NCBI RefSeq assembly: GCF_000702885.1 | Contig: NZ_JNKO01000002.1 | Location: 1 to 64,000, forward strand | Origin: Oribacterium sp. P6A1 | GTDB lineage: Bacteria > Bacillota > Clostridia > Lachnospirales > Lachnospiraceae | Length of the DNA stretch: 64,000 bases | Reading direction: 5' to 3' | Part shown: piece after piece, positions 17,750-26,601 of the stretch | Layout: each line of letters opens with the position of its first letter | Position numbering within the stretch: the stretch's first letter is position 1 | Notes under the pieces: generated by a model | Seen by the model: the letters and a program-made list of their open reading frames with translations, nothing else | Told to the model about the DNA's origin: nothing | Databases searched by the model: none | Translations under genes and position numbers: made by a program

Positions 17750-18442
17750 ATGAAAACAGGTAAGAGATATAATGCAGCTGCTCAGGGCGTTGACAGAGCT
17801 GTTAAGTACAGCGCAGTAGACGCAATTGAGCTTGTAAAGAAGAATGCAACAGCAAAATTCGACGAGACCGTTGAACTTCACATCAGAACAGGTTGTGACT
17901 CACGTCACGCTGATCAGCAGGTTCGTGGTTCCGTTGTACTTCCTGCCGGTACAGGTAAGAAGGTTAGAATCCTCGTATTTGCAAAGGGCGCTAAGGCTGA
18001 TGAAGCTCAGGCAGCCGGTGCAGATTTCGTAGGAGCTGAGGAGCTTGTTCCTAAGATTCAGGGTGGTTGGTTCGATTACGATGTAGTAATCGCTACTCCT
18101 GATATGATGGGTGTTGTAGGACGTATCGGACGTCTTCTCGGACCTAAGGGTCTCATGCCTAACCCTAAGACAGGTACTGTTACTATGGACGTTGCCAAGG
18201 CTATCGCTGATACTAAGGCAGGTAAGGTAGAGTATCGTCTTGATAAGGCTAACATCATCCACGTTCCTGTAGGAAAGGCTTCATTCGAGACAGAGAAGCT
18301 TCAGGAGAACCTTAACACACTCATGGCAGCTATCGTTAAGGCAAGACCTGCAACACTTAAGGGCCAGTTTATGAAGTCAGCAACTCTGACATCTACAATG
18401 GGTCCTGGAGTTAAGCTTGATACTGTTCAGTTCGGTGCTTAA
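17750..18442 (+). CDS. rplA: 50S ribosomal protein L1
   Basis: A 230-residue two-domain ribosomal protein of the L1 stalk. Typical blocks are [25 protein letters not shown] and a C-terminal GPGVKLDT segment. L1 is often an autoregulator of its operon. It closes the rpmG-to-rplA unit; the next promoter lies 20 bp after its stop. Confidence 0.96.
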   Translation: MKTGKRYNAAAQGVDRAVKYSAVDAIELVKKNATAKFDETVELHIRTGCDSRHADQQVRGSVVLPAGTGKKVRILVFAKGAKADEAQAAGADFVGAEELVPKIQGGWFDYDVVIATPDMMGVVGRIGRLLGPKGLMPNPKTGTVTMDVAKAIADTKAGKVEYRLDKANIIHVPVGKASFETEKLQENLNTLMAAIVKARPATLKGQFMKSATLTSTMGPGVKLDTVQFGA

Positions 18443-18461
18443 TTTATTTTAAAATAAGCTA

Positions 18462-18490
18462 TTGACAATCCATTTGATGGATGTTAATAT
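18462..18490 (+). promoter_or_regulatory. Promoter of rplJ-rplL
   Basis: TTGACA (18462-18467) and TAATAT (18485-18490) with a 17-bp spacer precede the L10 leader. Confidence 0.85.
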
Positions 18491-18494
18491 ACGC

Positions 18495-18616
18495 AACGTA
18501 TTAACCCGAAGACAGCAGGTGGTGCCGTAAGGTACCGTAAGACAGAACGCCTGCCGAGGAAAGATACAAACTATTTTGTTTGTTCTACCCCATGTCTTTT
18601 GGCATGGGGTTTTCCT
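18495..18616 (+). ncRNA. Ribosomal protein L10 leader
   Basis: Between the rplJ promoter and gene lies a typical L10 leader: an AGCAGG...CCTGC-closed structured domain with GGTGCCGTAAGGTACC inside, followed by a stem-loop terminator, ACCCCATG...CATGGGGT (18587-18610) with a TTTTCCTTTT tail. L10 (with L12) binds such leaders and promotes premature termination. The match is by layout and partial sequence memory; a covariance search would confirm it. Confidence 0.8.
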
Positions 18617-18662
18617 TTTAGAAAGGTTTATACGAAAATCTTATAAGGAGGAAAAACCGTAA

Positions 18663-19157
18663 ATGGCAAAGGTTGAAATTAAACAGCCAATCGTTGACGA
18701 GATCAAGGCACTTTTTGATGGTGCTGTAGCTGTTACTGCTATTGATTACCTCGGAATTACTGTTGAGCAGGATACACTTCTTCGTAAGCAGTTAAGAGAG
18801 GCCGGTGTTCAGTACAAGGTTTACAAGAACACTCTTATCAAGAGAGCAGCAGAGGGTACAGATTTCGCACAGCTTGATTCTGTACTTGAGGGACCTACAG
18901 CTATTGCAGTATCAAAGGATGATCCTGCAGCAGCAGCTAGAATCATTGCAAAGTTTGCTAAGGATGCTCCTAAGCTTGAGCTTAAGGCAGCAGTTGCTGA
19001 GGGCAAGCTTTATGATCAGAAGGAGGTTCAGGCTCTTGCAGCTATCCCTTCAAGAGAAGAGCTTCTCGGAAGACTTTGTGGTTCTCTTCAGAGCCCAATC
19101 GCAAACTTCGCACGTGTTATCAATCAGGTTGCGGAGAAGAGCGAGCCAGCAGCTTAA
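18663..19157 (+). CDS. rplJ: 50S ribosomal protein L10
   Basis: A 164-residue base of the ribosomal stalk that carries the L12 dimers. The start MAKVEIKQPIVDEIKA and the blocks VQYKVYKNTLIKRA and EGPTAIAVSKDDP are typical. The ATG follows TAAGGAGGAAAAACC. Regulated by the leader upstream. Confidence 0.95.
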   Translation: MAKVEIKQPIVDEIKALFDGAVAVTAIDYLGITVEQDTLLRKQLREAGVQYKVYKNTLIKRAAEGTDFAQLDSVLEGPTAIAVSKDDPAAAARIIAKFAKDAPKLELKAAVAEGKLYDQKEVQALAAIPSREELLGRLCGSLQSPIANFARVINQVAEKSEPAA

Positions 19158-19175
19158 TTATAAGCTTATGGCATC

Positions 19176-19196
19176 CTGAAGCGGCTTAAGCTTCAG
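19176..19196 (+). promoter_or_regulatory. Hairpin between rplJ and rplL
   Basis: CTGAAGC and GCTTCAG form a perfect 7-bp stem. A structure at this junction may help produce more L12 than L10 from one transcript (four or more copies of L12 per ribosome); this is inference. Confidence 0.4.
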
Positions 19197-19290
19197 TCGT
19201 GGTCGAGAGATCACAAAGCAATGAAAATTGTAAATATATATTAAATTTGATATGTGCAATGCACGATATTTCTAAATGGAGGAAATTAAA

Positions 19291-19662
19291 ATGGCTAAGT
19301 TAACTACAGAAGAGTTTATCGCAGCTATCAAGGAGCTTTCTGTTGTAGAGCTTAATGACCTTGTAAAGGCTGTTGAGGAAGAGTTTGGCGTTTCTGCTGC
19401 TGCAGGCGTTGTTGTTGCAGGTGCTGCTGCTGCAGCTCCAGCTGAGGAGAAGACTGAGTTCGACGTTGAGCTTACAGAGGTAGGCGCAGAGAAGATCAAG
19501 GTTATCAAGGTTGTTCGTGAGGCTACTGGTCTTGGACTTAAGGAAGCTAAGGAAGCTGTTGAGTCAGCTCCAAAGATCCTTAAGGAGGCTGCTCCTAAGG
19601 CAGAGGCTGAGGAGCTCAAGAAGAAGCTTGAGGAAGTTGGCGCTAAGGTTACTCTTAAGTAA
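19291..19662 (+). CDS. rplL: 50S ribosomal protein L7/L12
   Basis: A 123-residue stalk protein that recruits translation factors. The N-terminal dimerisation region, the Ala-rich hinge ([22 protein letters not shown]) and the C-terminal domain with [20 protein letters not shown] are all present. The ATG at 19291 follows GGAGGAAA; an extension to 19276 lacks its own ribosome site. A terminator follows at once, so rpoB is not in this transcript. Confidence 0.96.
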   Translation: MAKLTTEEFIAAIKELSVVELNDLVKAVEEEFGVSAAAGVVVAGAAAAAPAEEKTEFDVELTEVGAEKIKVIKVVREATGLGLKEAKEAVESAPKILKEAAPKAEAEELKKKLEEVGAKVTLK

Positions 19663-19691
19663 TTCTGACTTTATTAAAAGCTTAAATACAG

Positions 19692-19723
19692 AAGGTGTAT
19701 GGATTTATCCATGCACCTTTTTT
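19692..19723 (+). terminator. Rho-independent terminator after rplL
   Basis: AGGTGTATGGA and TCCATGCACCT pair around TTTA, followed by TTTTT. It ends the stalk operon. Confidence 0.88.
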
Positions 19724-19732
19724 AGTATAAGA

Positions 19733-19755
19733 AAGCCGGTGCAGTGCACCGGCTT
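19733..19755. terminator. Palindromic hairpin between convergent rplL and TetR genes
   Basis: AAGCCGGTGCA and TGCACCGGCTT make a near-perfect 23-bp palindrome. With A- and T-rich flanks it probably serves as a terminator for the TetR gene on the minus strand. Confidence 0.5.
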
Positions 19756-19793
19756 AGATAAATAATATACTTATTTGATGAATTTTGTTCATA

Positions 19794-20372
19794 TCAGGCA
19801 GTCATGCTGTAAAAGCTGAGTACTTTGGAAATTTCGGATTCCAAAACGGATCTGATATCGAATTGTTCTTTGCCGGTTGCCCAGCAGTATGCAATTCCCC
19901 TGAAGGTATAGAGAATGGAATTTGTAATGATTTCCGGAGTATATTCGGAAGAAAGCTCTTTTTTGTTTATAGCATCACTTACCAGATTGGTAAGAGTTTC
20001 CTCAAGACTTTTGGACCTGTTTATATTCAGGTCTCTTCCCCACATACGTATAGCACAGATTTCAGGCCCTTCAAATAATATGAAGTCGGCAATCAGAGTT
20101 GTGAAGAGAGACAGAATCTGACCTTTTCTTGTGGGGATGGAAGGGTCATAGGCTTTTTGCCTGATTATATCCTCGTTTCCGACGGTGCGATTTATAATAA
20201 TATCCGCTTTGTTTTTAAAATGATAATACAGTGCACCTGTAGTGATATCAAGCTCGGCAGCTATCTGACGAACACTTACATTGTCGTAACCATGCTCTTT
20301 AAACAACTGGAAAGCCTTATCGGAGATTTTTTCTTTAGTGGTTTTTTGTAATGTTTCCTTGGAATTGTTCAT
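19794..20372 (-). CDS. TetR family transcriptional regulator
   Basis: A 192-residue regulator. The N-terminal helix-turn-helix reads KISDKAFQLFKEHGYDNVSVRQIAAELDITTGALYYHFKNKADI, the TetR hallmark, followed by an all-helical ligand domain of unknown specificity. It is divergent from the FMN-binding lipoprotein gene, with a 594-bp AT-rich gap between. A large inverted repeat at 20420-20456, 48 bp before its start, may be its own operator. Target genes cannot be told from sequence. Confidence 0.9.
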   Translation of the reverse strand: MNNSKETLQKTTKEKISDKAFQLFKEHGYDNVSVRQIAAELDITTGALYYHFKNKADIIINRTVGNEDIIRQKAYDPSIPTRKGQILSLFTTLIADFILFEGPEICAIRMWGRDLNINRSKSLEETLTNLVSDAINKKELSSEYTPEIITNSILYTFRGIAYCWATGKEQFDIRSVLESEISKVLSFYSMTA

Positions 20373-20419
20373 TTTGTCTACCCGTATTCTGATAAAAAAA
20401 TATTCTAGTAAAACATAGT

Positions 20420-20456
20420 GCCATGTGAAATTTCATACAATAAAATTTCACATGGC
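20420..20456. promoter_or_regulatory. 14-bp inverted repeat upstream of the TetR gene
   Basis: GCCATGTGAAATTT at 20420-20433 is repeated in inverse orientation at 20443-20456, with a 9-nt spacer. Reading the minus strand, a TAGAAT -10-like box follows shortly after it, so the repeat sits where a repressor operator would. It could instead be a transcribed hairpin. The remainder of the gap 20373-20966 is AT-rich with no ORF of note, apart from a second perfect dyad (AAAGTAA-TG-TTACTTT, 20700-20715) and the promoter at 20807-20835. Confidence 0.5.
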
Positions 20457-20806
20457 TTATTATAAGTTAAAAAAGAAATTAACGACATAATATATGGAAA
20501 TATTTATGAAAAAAACAGAAAAAATCAGTTGAATTAAAGCTATTGGTTATTCTTATTTACTAAGTAAAAAAATAGAGAGGCGTTTCAAGGGCCGTTTTAC
20601 TGATTTAATAAAAATGAAAGAAATATTCTGTCATGATTAAAAATAAATAAAATGAAAAAAATTTGAAAGAAAAGATGCATATAATATGTACAAATTGCAA
20701 AAGTAATGTTACTTTGAAGAAGAAAAAAAGGCAAAAACGTTTAATTGTGTCAAATATTGACTCTTAAGAATTTTTTCCTACAGTTATCCGGGAGTGGAAA
20801 ATAAAT

Positions 20807-20835
20807 TTGACTTTAAATTAAGTGGAGTGTATTAT
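20807..20835 (+). promoter_or_regulatory. Putative promoter of the first FMN-binding lipoprotein gene
   Basis: TTGACT (20807-20812) and TATTAT (20830-20835) with 17-bp spacing lie 132 bp before the start, leaving a leader of about 125 nt. Confidence 0.55.
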
Positions 20836-20966
20836 ACGTTCTTGTCTTAAACAGATGTGCATGGTTTCCGAAACTATTTGAAGAGAAACCGGTCACGGAT
20901 TGTCATCCTTATGCCTTGGGCAGTTTTTATTGAGGATGATGTTTAATATTAGGAGGATTTAAAATT

Positions 20967-21470
20967 ATGAAGAAGTTAGTTATGATGACTGCATCAGCAG
21001 GTCTTATGCTCGCACTCGCAGCATGTGGTTCAACATCAGCACCAGAGGCTACAACAGCAGCAGCTACAACAGTAGCAGCAGAGGAGACAACAGTAGCAGC
21101 TGAAGAGACAACTGCAGCAGCAGAGGAGACAACAGCAGCAGCTGAAGAGACAACTGCAGCAGCAGAGGAGACAACAGCAGCTGAAGAGACAACAGTAGCA
21201 GCTGAGGAGAAGGCTGAGGGCGAGACTCTTACAGCTACAGCCAAGGGCTTCGGCGGTGATGTTACTGTAACTCTTACAATGGATGGAGACAAGATCGTTG
21301 CAGCTTCTATCGAGGGCAAGGATGAGACTCCAACAGTTGGCGGTGCAGCTCTTGCGGATCTTGAGAAGCAGATCGTAGAGGCTGGTTCAGCTGATTTCGA
21401 TGGTGTTTCAGGTGCTACTGTAACATCAACAGGTGTTAAGGAGGCTGTAAAGGCAGCTCTTTCCAAGTAA
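20967..21470 (+). CDS. FMN-binding-domain lipoprotein with Ala/Glu/Thr repeat linker
   Basis: A 167-residue exported lipoprotein: signal peptide with lipobox LAAC (Cys20), a linker of heptads of the AAEETTA type (about residues 28-75), then a small FMN-binding domain (TLTATAKGFGGDVTVTLTMDGDKI). The DGVSGATVTS motif, with Thr151 in SGAT, matches the site where ApbE covalently attaches FMN in this family. It likely serves in electron transfer outside the membrane. The linker is a tandem DNA repeat (about 21-bp units), probably a spacer through the wall and prone to length change. A paralogue follows 300 bp downstream. Confidence 0.85.
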   Translation: MKKLVMMTASAGLMLALAACGSTSAPEATTAAATTVAAEETTVAAEETTAAAEETTAAAEETTAAAEETTAAEETTVAAEEKAEGETLTATAKGFGGDVTVTLTMDGDKIVAASIEGKDETPTVGGAALADLEKQIVEAGSADFDGVSGATVTSTGVKEAVKAALSK

Positions 21471-21559
21471 TCATAAGCTCATAGATTTTTGAGATATTAA
21501 TAGCGTAATATACCGGGGTTCATATCAGACTGTTATGAAATAATACCCGGTAAGCATTG

Positions 21560-21606
21560 ATCCCTTTCGGAACAGCTTATAAGGCTGTTATCCGGGAGGG
21601 ATTTTT
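21560..21606 (+). terminator. Rho-independent terminator after the first FMN-binding gene
   Basis: A nested hairpin, ATCCCT...AGGGAT outside with CGGA/TCCG and ACAGC/GCTGT inside, is followed by TTTTT. Confidence 0.8.
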
Positions 21607-21769
21607 GCATGTGAAGAAATATTAATAATATTTTCCGGGATTATGCCTTGTTATAGTGGAATTACTTTGGCATCATTAAGGTAAGGTTCTACAGGAGATC
21701 CTGTTCAGGAAAAGATATTGTCCCGGATTATCCCGGACGGTCTTAAGTATAAATAGCGGAGGATGGATT

Positions 21770-22192
21770 ATGAAAAAATATATAATTACTGCGGCCGTTG
21801 GAATGGCTATTTCACTTGCAGCCTGCGGTAACAATGATGTGCCTGCTTCAACAACACAGGCGGAGACTGTGAAAAATGAGTCATCAGAAGAAGCCGTAAA
21901 GGAGCTTAGCGGAAGCGCTGAAGGCTTTGGCGGAACCATCACGGTTACTCTCAAGATGAAGGGTGATGATATAATTGAAGCATCCATACTGGGTAACGAT
22001 GAGTCTCCGGAAATAGGTGGAAAAGCTCTTTCGGAGCTTGAAAAACAGCTTGTGGAGAAGGATGGCTTCGAGATAGACGGAGTTTCCGGGGCTACATATA
22101 CATCTGAGGGTGTAAGAAACGCAACAAAGGATGCTCTTGGACTATTCCTTCCGGATATGGAGGAATCAAAGACTGAATCCGAAAAACAGTAA
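21770..22192 (+). CDS. FMN-binding-domain lipoprotein, short-linker paralogue
   Basis: A 140-residue lipoprotein with lipobox LAAC (Cys19) and an FMN-binding domain closely similar to the preceding gene (SAEGFGGTITVTLKMKGDDI, then IGGKALSELEKQLVEKDGFEIDGVSGATYTSEGVR). The covalent-FMN motif SGATYT is kept. It lacks the AETT repeats, has a plain Ser/Thr/Glu linker, and carries an extra acidic C-terminal tail. The pair is probably a tandem duplication that has diverged. RBS is GGAGGATGG. Confidence 0.85.
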   Translation: MKKYIITAAVGMAISLAACGNNDVPASTTQAETVKNESSEEAVKELSGSAEGFGGTITVTLKMKGDDIIEASILGNDESPEIGGKALSELEKQLVEKDGFEIDGVSGATYTSEGVRNATKDALGLFLPDMEESKTESEKQ

Positions 22193-22370
22193 AAAATGAC
22201 GGATGTTGATGTGGGAGGAACGCGGGAGTGCAAAGAGCGAAGCGTTCTGATAAGGACTTTTGAATCTCAGGTCATAAACTGATAATCACTATCATGATGT
22301 TCCGACATGTAAAAACAGTCAGAAGCTGTGTGAATTCTTTTTAAACGATATATTAACAGCGAAGCAAAAA

Positions 22371-22405
22371 GGTGAAGTGTTCTTATGAGTACTTCATCTT
22401 TTTTT
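22371..22405 (+). terminator. Rho-independent terminator before the MBOAT gene
   Basis: GGTGAAGTGTTC and GAGTACTTCATC pair over 12 positions (with wobbles) around TTAT, followed by TTTTTTT. The rest of the gap 22193-22499 shows nothing else that I can identify. Confidence 0.85.
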
Positions 22406-22499
22406 GCAGTCACGGGCTCTCGATTTGTAGGAATTTATTAGGTATAATGCTGTAAGCAATCGTATTACCTACAGCATAGTATTTGGAGATGTATACCGG

Positions 22500-23969
22500 A
22501 TGGTTTTCAGTTCGACACTTTTTTTGTTTTGTTTTCTGCCTGTTACACTTGCAGGCTACTATATAAGCTTAAGCCTGGATAAAAAGATTTTTGGCTGCCG
22601 AAAAGAGTTAAGCAACCTGTGGCTCCTTATAATGAGTGTTATCTTTTTTTCCTGGTCACAGATAGGCTGCCTGTGGATCATTCTTCTCAATATACTCATA
22701 AACTATACCGGCGGGAGGCTCGTGGATCTTGAGAAAAAAAGATGCCGCTCAGGCGCTGCCGGGATTCTTTTGGCTCTGACTGTTGCAGCAAATCTGGGAA
22801 TACTTTTTTATTTTAAGTATTTTGATTTTACTGTGGATACCGTGAACATGGTTTTCGGGAGACAAATTCCGCTTCGAAACATTATACTTCCCATAGGAAT
22901 CAGTTTTTTTACATTTCAGGCCATGTCCTACACTGTTGACGTCTACAGAGGCAAGGCGGGAGTTCAGAAAAATCCTTTAAAGCTTGCGCTATATGTGATG
23001 CTTTTTCCGCAGCTCATCGCCGGACCTATAGTTCGTTATACCGATGTGGAATCGGAAATTGACGAGAGAAAAGTAAGCCTTGATGATTTTTATGCCGGTG
23101 CAGAAAGGTTCACCATGGGACTCGGCAAGAAGGCGCTGATAGCCAATACAATGGCAGTGACGGTGGACAGTATCTTTTCTCAGGGAACAGAGAATAACAC
23201 GGTGGCCATAGCATGGCTGGGAGCAGTGGCCTATGCCCTTCAGATATATTTTGATTTTTCGGGTTATTCCGATATGGCTATAGGTCTCGGAAGGATGTTC
23301 GGCTTTCATTTTCTTGAGAATTTCAACCATCCGTATATATCCCGTTCCATTACGGAATTCTGGCGCAGGTGGCATATTTCCCTTTCCACATGGTTCAGAG
23401 ATTATGTCTATATCCCGCTGGGAGGAAACCGTCGGGGAACTCTTGTGACCTACAGGAATCTGCTTATTATTTTTCTGTTGACAGGAATATGGCACGGCGC
23501 TGCATGGCACTATATTTTCTGGGGCATCTGGCATGGTGTGTTCATGCTTGCGGAACGTTTCTTCGGAAATGGGGATCATAAGCCACAGACATTTTTGCGT
23601 GACATCATAGGACATTTATACACTCTTTTTGTGGTTCTTACAGGCTGGGTATTTTTCAGAGCGGATTCTCTGACCCATGCCATCATGTACCTGAAAACCA
23701 TGTTCGGTCGGGCACTGGGAGCGGAGCCGGGATTCTCCGTTATGTGGTATCTGGACGGATGGACAGCACTTATGCTTTGCCTTGGTATAATGTTTTCGAC
23801 GGAGCTTCCGGAAAAAGCTGCGGGGTTTCTCAGGGCGAAGTGCGAAGATGCTTCGAAACTTACGGTATATGAGGCTTTAAGAGATATTTTACTGCTGGCA
23901 CTTCTTTTTCTTTCATCAATGAGAATAGTATCCGGAACTTATAATCCTTTCATATATTTTCAGTTCTGA
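22500..23969 (+). CDS. MBOAT family O-acyltransferase (AlgI/PatA-like)
   Basis: A 489-residue polytopic membrane protein opening MVFSSTLFLFCFLPVTLAGYY, the usual start of AlgI-like proteins. Family landmarks include PIGISFFTFQAMSYTVDVYRG, DFSGYSDMAIGLGRMFG, FWRRWHISLSTWFRDYVYIPLGG and the catalytic-His segment GIWHGAAWHYIFWG (His332, His337). These enzymes pass acetyl groups across the membrane to a surface SGNH partner that acetylates an exported polysaccharide. The next gene encodes such a partner. No glycan synthase lies nearby, so the acceptor is unknown. No strong ribosome site is seen before the ATG (GGAGATGTATACCGG is closest). Confidence 0.9.
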   Translation: MVFSSTLFLFCFLPVTLAGYYISLSLDKKIFGCRKELSNLWLLIMSVIFFSWSQIGCLWIILLNILINYTGGRLVDLEKKRCRSGAAGILLALTVAANLGILFYFKYFDFTVDTVNMVFGRQIPLRNIILPIGISFFTFQAMSYTVDVYRGKAGVQKNPLKLALYVMLFPQLIAGPIVRYTDVESEIDERKVSLDDFYAGAERFTMGLGKKALIANTMAVTVDSIFSQGTENNTVAIAWLGAVAYALQIYFDFSGYSDMAIGLGRMFGFHFLENFNHPYISRSITEFWRRWHISLSTWFRDYVYIPLGGNRRGTLVTYRNLLIIFLLTGIWHGAAWHYIFWGIWHGVFMLAERFFGNGDHKPQTFLRDIIGHLYTLFVVLTGWVFFRADSLTHAIMYLKTMFGRALGAEPGFSVMWYLDGWTALMLCLGIMFSTELPEKAAGFLRAKCEDASKLTVYEALRDILLLALLFLSSMRIVSGTYNPFIYFQF

Positions 23970-24062
23970 CGGTGTCGGATCTGACAGTTAATCTGCCGGG
24001 TCTGATATACAAATCTGCATGATTATAGATCATATATTTTAAAAAGGCGTTTTACTAATAAT

Positions 24063-25238
24063 ATGAATCTGAGTAATAAAACTAAAATTCGAAAAATGAT
24101 ATTTGCCCTGTCTTTCATGATGGTCATCTCGGTTCCGCTTCTATCGGTGAACAGAGAAAATGGTGCCATCTCCTACGATGAGAACAGATATCTCGCAAAA
24201 AGACCTTCTCTATGGGATGAGGATGGGCAGATAAGCAGGACATTTGCAGCTGACTTTGAGAATTGGATAAACGATAACATCGGACTGAGACCTCTTTTTG
24301 TAAAGGCCAATGCAAAGCTCCAGTACCATGTGTTCGGAAATCTTTCGGCAGCGGGTTCCGGAAGCTCTGACTATTATCTGGGGCCTCATGGCGAGTTCAA
24401 TTATGCGGAAAAGGATATGCTGAGAGATTATCAGCATAAAAATCTCTACTCACAGGAACAGTTGGACGAGCTTTCCTCAGCGTATGAGAAAATAAGAGAG
24501 ACATTGGAAAAAAGGGGAATAAGATACTATTACATGCAGTGCAGGGACAAGCACAGCATCTATCCAGAACAGTTCATGACATCGGTCTTTCAGTATGGGG
24601 ACTGCTCGCTGGTGGATCAGGTCATGGCTGATTTGAAGGCGAATACAGGAGTGAAGGTGGTAGATACAACGGAGGTTCTCTGTGAAGGTAAGAAGGATGG
24701 TGATACTTTCGGGAAATATACCGATCCTTCCCATTGGACGGAAAGAGGTGCTTATCTTGCCTACAGATCTTTGATGGAGGCTTTGAATGCTCCGGAAGGA
24801 AACTATCGTGTTCTTGAAACTTCGGACTATACATTAACATTAAAAGATCAGGGCACCACACTTTTTGGAGGTATCCATGAGGCGGATATGCAGGAGGATT
24901 TTCTTATAAATGATCCAAAGGCTGTGGAGGATGATATGGAAACTACTCCCCTTGAGGGAACAGGCCACAGGATTTTTACCTGTGAAGAAGCCGATAATGA
25001 TGAAGTTGTCCTGATTATAGGTGACTCCTACGTGGAGAACTATATACTTGATGATCTGGCGGAGAGCTTTCATAAAACGATTTTTGTATGGGGCGACTAC
25101 AGCTCACATTTTATGGAGTTTATAGACCTTTATGAGCCTACAATCGTGATAAATGAAAACGCGGAGCGCTGCAGCTACAGATTCCCGATGATTGTGGATG
25201 TGGCTCAGAAAATGGAGGATGAATATGGATCTTTTTGA
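24063..25238 (+). CDS. SGNH/AlgJ-AlgX-like O-acetyltransferase partner, membrane-anchored
   Basis: A 391-residue protein with a single N-terminal membrane segment (FALSFMMVISVPLLS) and an extracytoplasmic catalytic domain of the AlgX/AlgJ (DHHW-like) type. The nucleophile block is GDSYVENY with Ser322; the catalytic dyad lies in DPSHW with Asp221 and His224, out of order as in AlgX. It is expected to take acetyl groups from the MBOAT protein and place them on an exported glycan. The gene follows the MBOAT gene by 93 bp and its 3' end overlaps rarA by 14 bp, so the three may be cotranscribed. Confidence 0.82.
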   Translation: MNLSNKTKIRKMIFALSFMMVISVPLLSVNRENGAISYDENRYLAKRPSLWDEDGQISRTFAADFENWINDNIGLRPLFVKANAKLQYHVFGNLSAAGSGSSDYYLGPHGEFNYAEKDMLRDYQHKNLYSQEQLDELSSAYEKIRETLEKRGIRYYYMQCRDKHSIYPEQFMTSVFQYGDCSLVDQVMADLKANTGVKVVDTTEVLCEGKKDGDTFGKYTDPSHWTERGAYLAYRSLMEALNAPEGNYRVLETSDYTLTLKDQGTTLFGGIHEADMQEDFLINDPKAVEDDMETTPLEGTGHRIFTCEEADNDEVVLIIGDSYVENYILDDLAESFHKTIFVWGDYSSHFMEFIDLYEPTIVINENAERCSYRFPMIVDVAQKMEDEYGSF

Positions 25239-26508
25239 ATATATGGCAGAGAAAAACAAAGAAGATGATGCGCCCCTTGCATCGAGACTGCGACCCGAGA
25301 CCCTTGAAGAGGTTGTGGGTCAGGAGCATATCATCGCACCGGGAAAACTGCTTTATCGTGCCATAAAGGCGGATAAGCTGGGTTCCATCATTTTTTACGG
25401 TCCCCCAGGAACCGGGAAGACAACACTTGCAAAGGTAATTGCACATACCACCAGCGCGGATTTTGAATCCGTAAATGCCACGGTGGCGGGAAAGAAGGAT
25501 CTTGAGGACGTGGTGGCAAGAGCCAGACAGAATCAGGGGGGCTACGGACGAAAGACCATTCTTTTTGTAGATGAGATTCACCGCTTCAACAAGGCCCAGC
25601 AGGACTATCTTCTTCCCCATGTGGAGGACGGAACGGTGACACTTATCGGCGCAACAACGGAGAATCCGTATTTTGAGGTGAACAGCGCTCTTATCTCCCG
25701 TTCACGTATATTTGAGCTTCGTCCCCTTTCGGCTGATAGTATAGGTACACTTATAGACAGGGCTCTTACGGATACAAAAAAAGGTGTTGGTTCCTTCCGC
25801 GGCTATATTGATGATGATGCCAGGGAGTTTCTTTCCCATACTGCAAACGGGGATGCCAGAGCCGCTCTCAACGCCATAGAGCTTGCGGTTCTGACAACAG
25901 ACAGGGATCCTGACGGACGTATACATATAACTCTTCCTGTGGCTGCGGAGTGTATACAGAAAAGAGCGGTGAGATATGATAAGGACGGGGATAATCATTA
26001 TGACACTATTTCGGCCTTTATTAAGTCCATGAGAGGTTCCGATCCTGACGCGGCGGTATATTATCTTGCAAGGATGCTGAAGGCAGGAGAGGACATAAAG
26101 TTCATAGCCCGCCGTATGGTTATCTGCGCTTCCGAAGATGTGGGTAATGCAGATCCAAGGGCGCTTCTTGTGGCTACCAATGCATTTCTTGCCATAGAAC
26201 GTGTCGGCATGCCGGAGGCTCAGATCATTCTCTCCCAGGCCTGCACATACATCGCATCTGCGCCTAAGTCCAATGCCTGCTGTACAGCTATATTTGAAGC
26301 CATGGACGAGGTTGATAGATCAGGAGGGCTGCCTATACCGCCTTATCTTCAGGATGCGCATTACAAGGCAAGCGCGGAGCTTGGAAGAGGAGTCGGATAT
26401 AAATACCCCCATGACTATCCCGGAAACTGGGTTGAGCAGCAGTATCTTCCGGATGAGATAAAGGACAGGGAGTTCTATCATTTCCGCCATGACCACAAGA
26501 AAACTTAA
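25225..26508 (+). CDS. rarA: Replication-associated recombination protein RarA (MgsA)
   Basis: A 427-residue AAA+ ATPase related to clamp-loader subunits, acting at stalled replication forks. Early block DDAPLASRLRPETLEEVVGQEHI, Walker A YGPPGTGKTTLAK (Gly59-Thr66), Walker B ILFVDEIHRFNKAQQD, sensor LIGATTENPYFEVN and the C-terminal RarA domain (DYPGNWVEQQYLPD) are all present. The ATG at 25225 sits 6 nt after GGAGG; the in-frame ATG at 25219 is too close to that site and a further start at 25192 is unlikely. Overlap with the preceding gene is unusual for rarA. Confidence 0.94.
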   Translation: MDLFEYMAEKNKEDDAPLASRLRPETLEEVVGQEHIIAPGKLLYRAIKADKLGSIIFYGPPGTGKTTLAKVIAHTTSADFESVNATVAGKKDLEDVVARARQNQGGYGRKTILFVDEIHRFNKAQQDYLLPHVEDGTVTLIGATTENPYFEVNSALISRSRIFELRPLSADSIGTLIDRALTDTKKGVGSFRGYIDDDAREFLSHTANGDARAALNAIELAVLTTDRDPDGRIHITLPVAAECIQKRAVRYDKDGDNHYDTISAFIKSMRGSDPDAAVYYLARMLKAGEDIKFIARRMVICASEDVGNADPRALLVATNAFLAIERVGMPEAQIILSQACTYIASAPKSNACCTAIFEAMDEVDRSGGLPIPPYLQDAHYKASAELGRGVGYKYPHDYPGNWVEQQYLPDEIKDREFYHFRHDHKKT

Positions 26509-26601
26509 TAAAGAGTTAAGGTGAAAGCAGTGGAAGAAAAAAATCTTTAGTGCTATTTTAATTATCGCTTGATTTTTAGATTACATTGAGGAGATTAAAT
26601 T

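Noticed and set aside
19915-20351. Plus-strand ORFs opposite the TetR gene
   Set aside because: They are shadows of the clear TetR frame on the minus strand and have no ribosome sites.
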